Assembly: GCA_017610225.1 (NCBI GenBank)
Contig: JAFCCM010000017.1
Span: 1 to 51,283, forward strand
Direction of reading: 5' to 3'
DNA: 51,283 bases
Origin: Candidatus Aenigmatarchaeota archaeon
GTDB taxonomy: Archaea; Aenigmatarchaeota; Aenigmatarchaeia; CG10238-14
The translations under genes and the position numbers were made by a program. The notes beneath the pieces were generated by a model. That model had not been told where the DNA came from. It was given only the letters and a program-made list of their open reading frames with translations, and ran no database searches. Shown here piece after piece: positions 49,355 through 51,283 of the stretch (its first letter is position 1; the number at the start of each line of letters is the position of its first letter).

Positions 49355-49433
49355 TGGAGGGGATGGAGAGACTCGAACTCTCATACTCCTGGTTAACAGC
49401 CAGGTGCTTATATACCAATTAAGCTACATCCCC
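49355..49433 (-). tRNA. tRNA-Asn (anticodon GTT), CCA encoded
   Basis: Acceptor GGGGATG/CATCCCC, anticodon stem CCTGG/CCAGG, loop CTGTTAA with anticodon GTT, T-loop TTCGAGT, discriminator T, encoded CCA. Its 5' half is repeated at 49791-49819. Confidence 0.92.
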
Positions 49434-49762
49434 ATCATTTAAATATCCAAATTATGTTCATCAAATAAAACTGATTTGTCTTTTACTGTAGGTATTTTAT
49501 CAATTATAATTAGATCTTTATAATGAAGAAAAGTATATTCTGTTTTATTCCTATACCTATATTGAATTTCTATAGCGTCTTTTATTGAATAGTGAAATTT
49601 AGTAATAGTTCCATATTTAACACCGCAATTTTTCATTGTAGTAGATGCCCACCTGTTTTCTCGTGAATATTTAAGATCAGGAGAAAGCTGGACAAGAGTT
49701 CCGCATGTTAAATCTTCTTTTTTAACCATGATTCACCTTTTGTTGAAAGTTATTATTGGTAG
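49405..49762 (-). repeat. 386-base tandem duplication, unit 1
   Basis: The block from inside tRNA-Asn through the 96-residue gene to the 3' end of the hybrid tRNA is repeated at 49791-50148 with a 386-base offset. The outer 35-45 bases are nearly identical; the gene between has diverged. Confidence 0.8.
49439..49729 (-). CDS. SH3-like small protein with VLFDEHNLDI tail, paralogue 5 of 6
   Basis: CGTLVQLSPDLKYSRENRW, KYGTITKFHYS and YTFLHYKDLIII repeat the core more loosely, ending SVLFDEHNLDI, a variant of the PVMFDP tail. It is very like the gene at 49825. CAAAAGGTGAATC precedes the ATG. Confidence 0.65.
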   Translation of the reverse strand: MVKKEDLTCGTLVQLSPDLKYSRENRWASTTMKNCGVKYGTITKFHYSIKDAIEIQYRYRNKTEYTFLHYKDLIIIDKIPTVKDKSVLFDEHNLDI

Positions 49763-49819
49763 TCCGAGCGGGATTCGAATCTTCGTTAAATGCTTATATA
49801 CCAATTAAGCTACATCCCC
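49757..49819 (-). pseudogene. hybrid pseudo-tRNA
   Basis: The 5' part (acceptor GGGGATG and D-arm) equals tRNA-Asn. The anticodon arm is missing, and the 3' part is another tRNA end (T-loop ATTCGAAT, then TCGGACTACCA). The two acceptor strands cannot pair. It lies between the two units of the duplication and marks recombination between tRNA genes. Confidence 0.75.
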
Positions 49820-50148
49820 ATCATTTAAATATCTAAATTGTGTTCATCAAATAAAACTATTTCTTTTTTTAATGTAGGTATTTCATCAATTATAATTAGA
49901 TCTTTATAATGAATATGAGTATATTCTGTTCTATTTATACGCTTATACATAATTTGTATAGCTTCTGTTACTGTATCGTGAAATCTTATAATAGTTCCAT
50001 ATTTGACCTCACCATTCATGACCTCATTATTTGCCCAGCTTTTTTCTCGTGAATATTTAAGATTAGGAGAAATCTGGACAAGAGTTCCGCGTGTTAAATC
50101 TTCTTTTTTAACCATGATTCACCTTTTGTTGAAAGTTATTATTGGTAG
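49791..50148 (-). repeat. 386-base tandem duplication, unit 2
   Basis: See 49405-49762. Both break points fall inside tRNA sequence: the 5' half of a tRNA-Asn copy on one side and the 3' end of tRNA-Ile(TAT) on the other. Confidence 0.8.
49825..50115 (-). CDS. SH3-like small protein with VLFDEHNLDI tail, paralogue 6 of 6
   Basis: RGTLVQISPNLKYSREKSW, KYGTIIRFHDTV and YTHIHYKDLIII repeat the core, ending EIVLFDEHNLDI. It differs from the gene at 49439 mainly in the middle third. It carries the same AAAGGTGAATC leader. The pair is the most recent duplicate of the family. Confidence 0.65.
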   Translation of the reverse strand: MVKKEDLTRGTLVQISPNLKYSREKSWANNEVMNGEVKYGTIIRFHDTVTEAIQIMYKRINRTEYTHIHYKDLIIIDEIPTLKKEIVLFDEHNLDI

Positions 50149-50218
50149 CGACGGAAGGATTTGAACCTTCGTTAAACGATTATAGGTCGTCCGTTCTAGA
50201 CCGCTGAACTACGTCGCT
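50143..50218 (-). tRNA. tRNA-Ile (anticodon TAT), CCA encoded
   Basis: Acceptor AGCGACG/CGTCGCT, anticodon stem GACGA/TCGTT, loop CCTATAA with anticodon TAT, T-loop TTCAAAT, encoded CCA. Its target, ATA, is common in this DNA. Position 33 is C, as in the other Ile gene. The 5' end overlaps the endonuclease stop. Confidence 0.85.
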
Positions 50219-51057
50219 AAATTGGCTGAATATCTTTTATTCCATTTTTCAATTTTATATAATAGTTGTTCTAAAGTTATTGAGCAGTTACCATTTTTAT
50301 TTTGATTTTCTGGATTTTGAAGCAATTTACAATTTGCAGGATGTGATATAATAGATGCATCTATATTATTTTCCCATCCATATTTTATAGATATCATATG
50401 ATCTCGAGATATTCCATTTGGGTTATTTCCATTATTTTTTGCTTTATACCACCCAAATTCTTTTATTAACTCAAAGTGAAATTCATCTGGAAAATCGCTT
50501 AAGTTAAATTTGAATTGACATTCTTCTCTATATCTTTTATGATCTGTCCAATTTTTATGTTTTTCTTTAATCATTTCTTTTCTTATTTTTGATTTTAAAA
50601 GAGATGCACATTTTTTTGAGCAAGTTTTTACACCTTGATATTTATCAAATTTTTTATTACAAATAACACAATTGGAATAATAAGTTACAGGTTGTTTATT
50701 TTGAGTAATAATTTGTTCAAGAACTAACTCATTTATACTATTTGATATTTTTTGTTTTGTTTTTTCAGAATGTTTCTTAGTATTTGCACAAACTCTGCTA
50801 CAAAAATATTTCTCTTTTTTTGGAAATTGTTTTTCTCTTTCGGTAACATTAAAGGACTTTTTGCATTTAAAACATATTACAGAAAATTCTTTAAACTTTC
50901 CATATATTTTATTATAATAATTTTGCATACCTTTGCTTATATTTTCGTTTGAATTAACGTTATCAAATTTAGGATTTTTTTTACACCATCTGACATGATT
51001 AGCATAGATAGCATGTTTGCCTTTAATTATATCTTTACAATGTGGACATTCTTTCAC
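50209..51057 (-). CDS. HNH-type homing endonuclease (GTG start)
   Basis: Zinc-like clusters ECPHCKDIIKGKHAIYANHVRWC (C2H2-like), VICFKCKKSF with YFCSRVCAN, and CVICNKKFDKYQGVKTCSKKC precede an HNH-like core (GISRDHMISIKYGWENN ... HPANCKLL). It lacks the CDYGCG module of the others. GGAGG sits eight bases before the GTG at 51057; a GTG further upstream lies in the site itself. Its stop lies within the tRNA-Ile gene. Confidence 0.8.
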   Translation of the reverse strand: MKECPHCKDIIKGKHAIYANHVRWCKKNPKFDNVNSNENISKGMQNYYNKIYGKFKEFSVICFKCKKSFNVTEREKQFPKKEKYFCSRVCANTKKHSEKTKQKISNSINELVLEQIITQNKQPVTYYSNCVICNKKFDKYQGVKTCSKKCASLLKSKIRKEMIKEKHKNWTDHKRYREECQFKFNLSDFPDEFHFELIKEFGWYKAKNNGNNPNGISRDHMISIKYGWENNIDASIISHPANCKLLQNPENQNKNGNCSITLEQLLYKIEKWNKRYSANLAT

Positions 51058-51126
51058 GATATTATCCTCCACTTTTATTGTTTGTTCTTAATAAAAGTGG
51101 AGCTTGCAAAAATTGAACTTAATACT

Positions 51127-51203
51127 TGGTGGAGCTGACAGGAGTCGAACCTGCGACAACCTTCCGTGCAAGGGAAGTGCTCTCCCAACTGAGCTACAGC
51201 CCC
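51127..51203 (-). tRNA. tRNA-Ala (anticodon TGC), CCA encoded
   Basis: Acceptor GGGGCTG/CAGCTCC (one wobble pair), anticodon stem CTTCC/GGAAG, loop CTTGCAC with anticodon TGC, T-loop TTCGACT, discriminator A, encoded CCA. Confidence 0.92.
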
Positions 51204-51212
51204 AAATGTATA

Positions 51213-51283
51213 TGGCGGAGACGACCGGATTTGAACCGGCGATACAACCGTGACAGGGTTGCGTGCTTAACCGAACTACACTA
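51213..51283 (-). tRNA. tRNA-Asp (anticodon GTC), 5' end cut by the window edge
   Basis: D-stem GTGT/GCAC, anticodon stem CAACC/GGTTG, loop CTGTCAC with anticodon GTC, T-stem GCCGG/CCGGT with loop TTCAAAT, discriminator G, encoded CCA. The seven 5' acceptor bases lie beyond the window. Confidence 0.88.

Noticed and set aside
49337..49384. Upstream extension of the 49043-49336 gene
   Set aside because: It reads into tRNA-Asn; the AAAAGGAG site fixes the later ATG.
48199..50115. CRISPR-like array
   Set aside because: The repetition is of diverged protein genes about 290 bases long with no short regular repeat and spacer units; no Cas gene is present in the window.
1..51283. Integrated prophage or chromosomal glycan island
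   Set aside because: No integrase, attachment site or ordinary bacterial housekeeping block is visible, while tRNA arrays, homing endonucleases and tiny genes favour a lytic-type phage. Structural genes are also absent, so this remains an inference.

Overview
The window reads as a contiguous piece of a large, AT-rich tailed-phage genome. This is inferred from accessory content, because no terminase, capsid, portal or tail gene is visible. The supporting signs are closely packed genes with strong AAGGAG ribosome-binding sites, many very small ORFs, six homing-endonuclease-type genes (one frameshifted), nine tRNA genes plus one hybrid pseudo-tRNA, and phage-style nucleotide enzymes (MazG, dCMP deaminase, a dATP/dGTP diphosphohydrolase-family protein). 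A lipobox protein that looks like an outer-membrane barrel hints at a Gram-negative (diderm) host, but this is weak evidence.

Region 1 (1-23974, + strand) is a dense glycan-biosynthesis island. It holds about a dozen glycosyltransferase-like proteins of GT-A, GT-B, GT-D and GT42/DUF115-like types, five SAM methyltransferases, an RmlB-like 4,6-dehydratase, a GSCFA protein and two HAD phosphatases. Between 16.7 and 23.6 kb lies a cassette for keto-sugar (nonulosonate-like) chemistry: a NeuB-like synthase, two NeuA-like CMP-sugar synthetases, a class IV aminotransferase, a radical SAM/SPASM enzyme, a ParB-like protein, a GT42-like protein, a DRE-TIM aldolase and a DapA/NanA-like aldolase. Two homing endonucleases interrupt the island. 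A hairpin terminator at about 24.0 kb closes it.

Region 2 (24.0-27.1 kb) switches strand several times. It contains a LigD-type primase-polymerase domain protein, another GT-B protein, and an opposite-strand group of three small membrane or secreted proteins.

Region 3 (27.17-34.24 kb, + strand) is nucleotide-centred: a QueC-like protein, MazG, dCMP deaminase, a SLOG-fold protein, a DUF4326-DUF7768 protein with an internal start, a nucleoside deoxyribosyltransferase-like protein, the diphosphohydrolase, a cupin and small zinc-ribbon proteins.

Region 4 (34.3-51.28 kb, - strand) mixes tRNA genes (Lys, Arg, His, Gly, Ile-GAT, Asn, Ile-TAT, Ala, Asp) with small membrane and zinc proteins. It also has an AAA+ ATPase, a soluble PgpH-type HD phosphohydrolase, an RlaP-like nucleotidyltransferase beside a CCA-adding enzyme, nicotinate phosphoribosyltransferase, and a six-member tandem family of SH3-like small proteins ending in a PPVMFDP-type tail. 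The tail motif and the tRNAs appear to have spread by local duplication.

Together, region 1 looks able to make and transfer an unusual acidic or methylated glycan, onto the virion, the host surface or DNA; the target cannot be read from sequence. Regions 3 and 4 look like takeover and counter-defence functions acting on nucleotides, NAD and tRNA.
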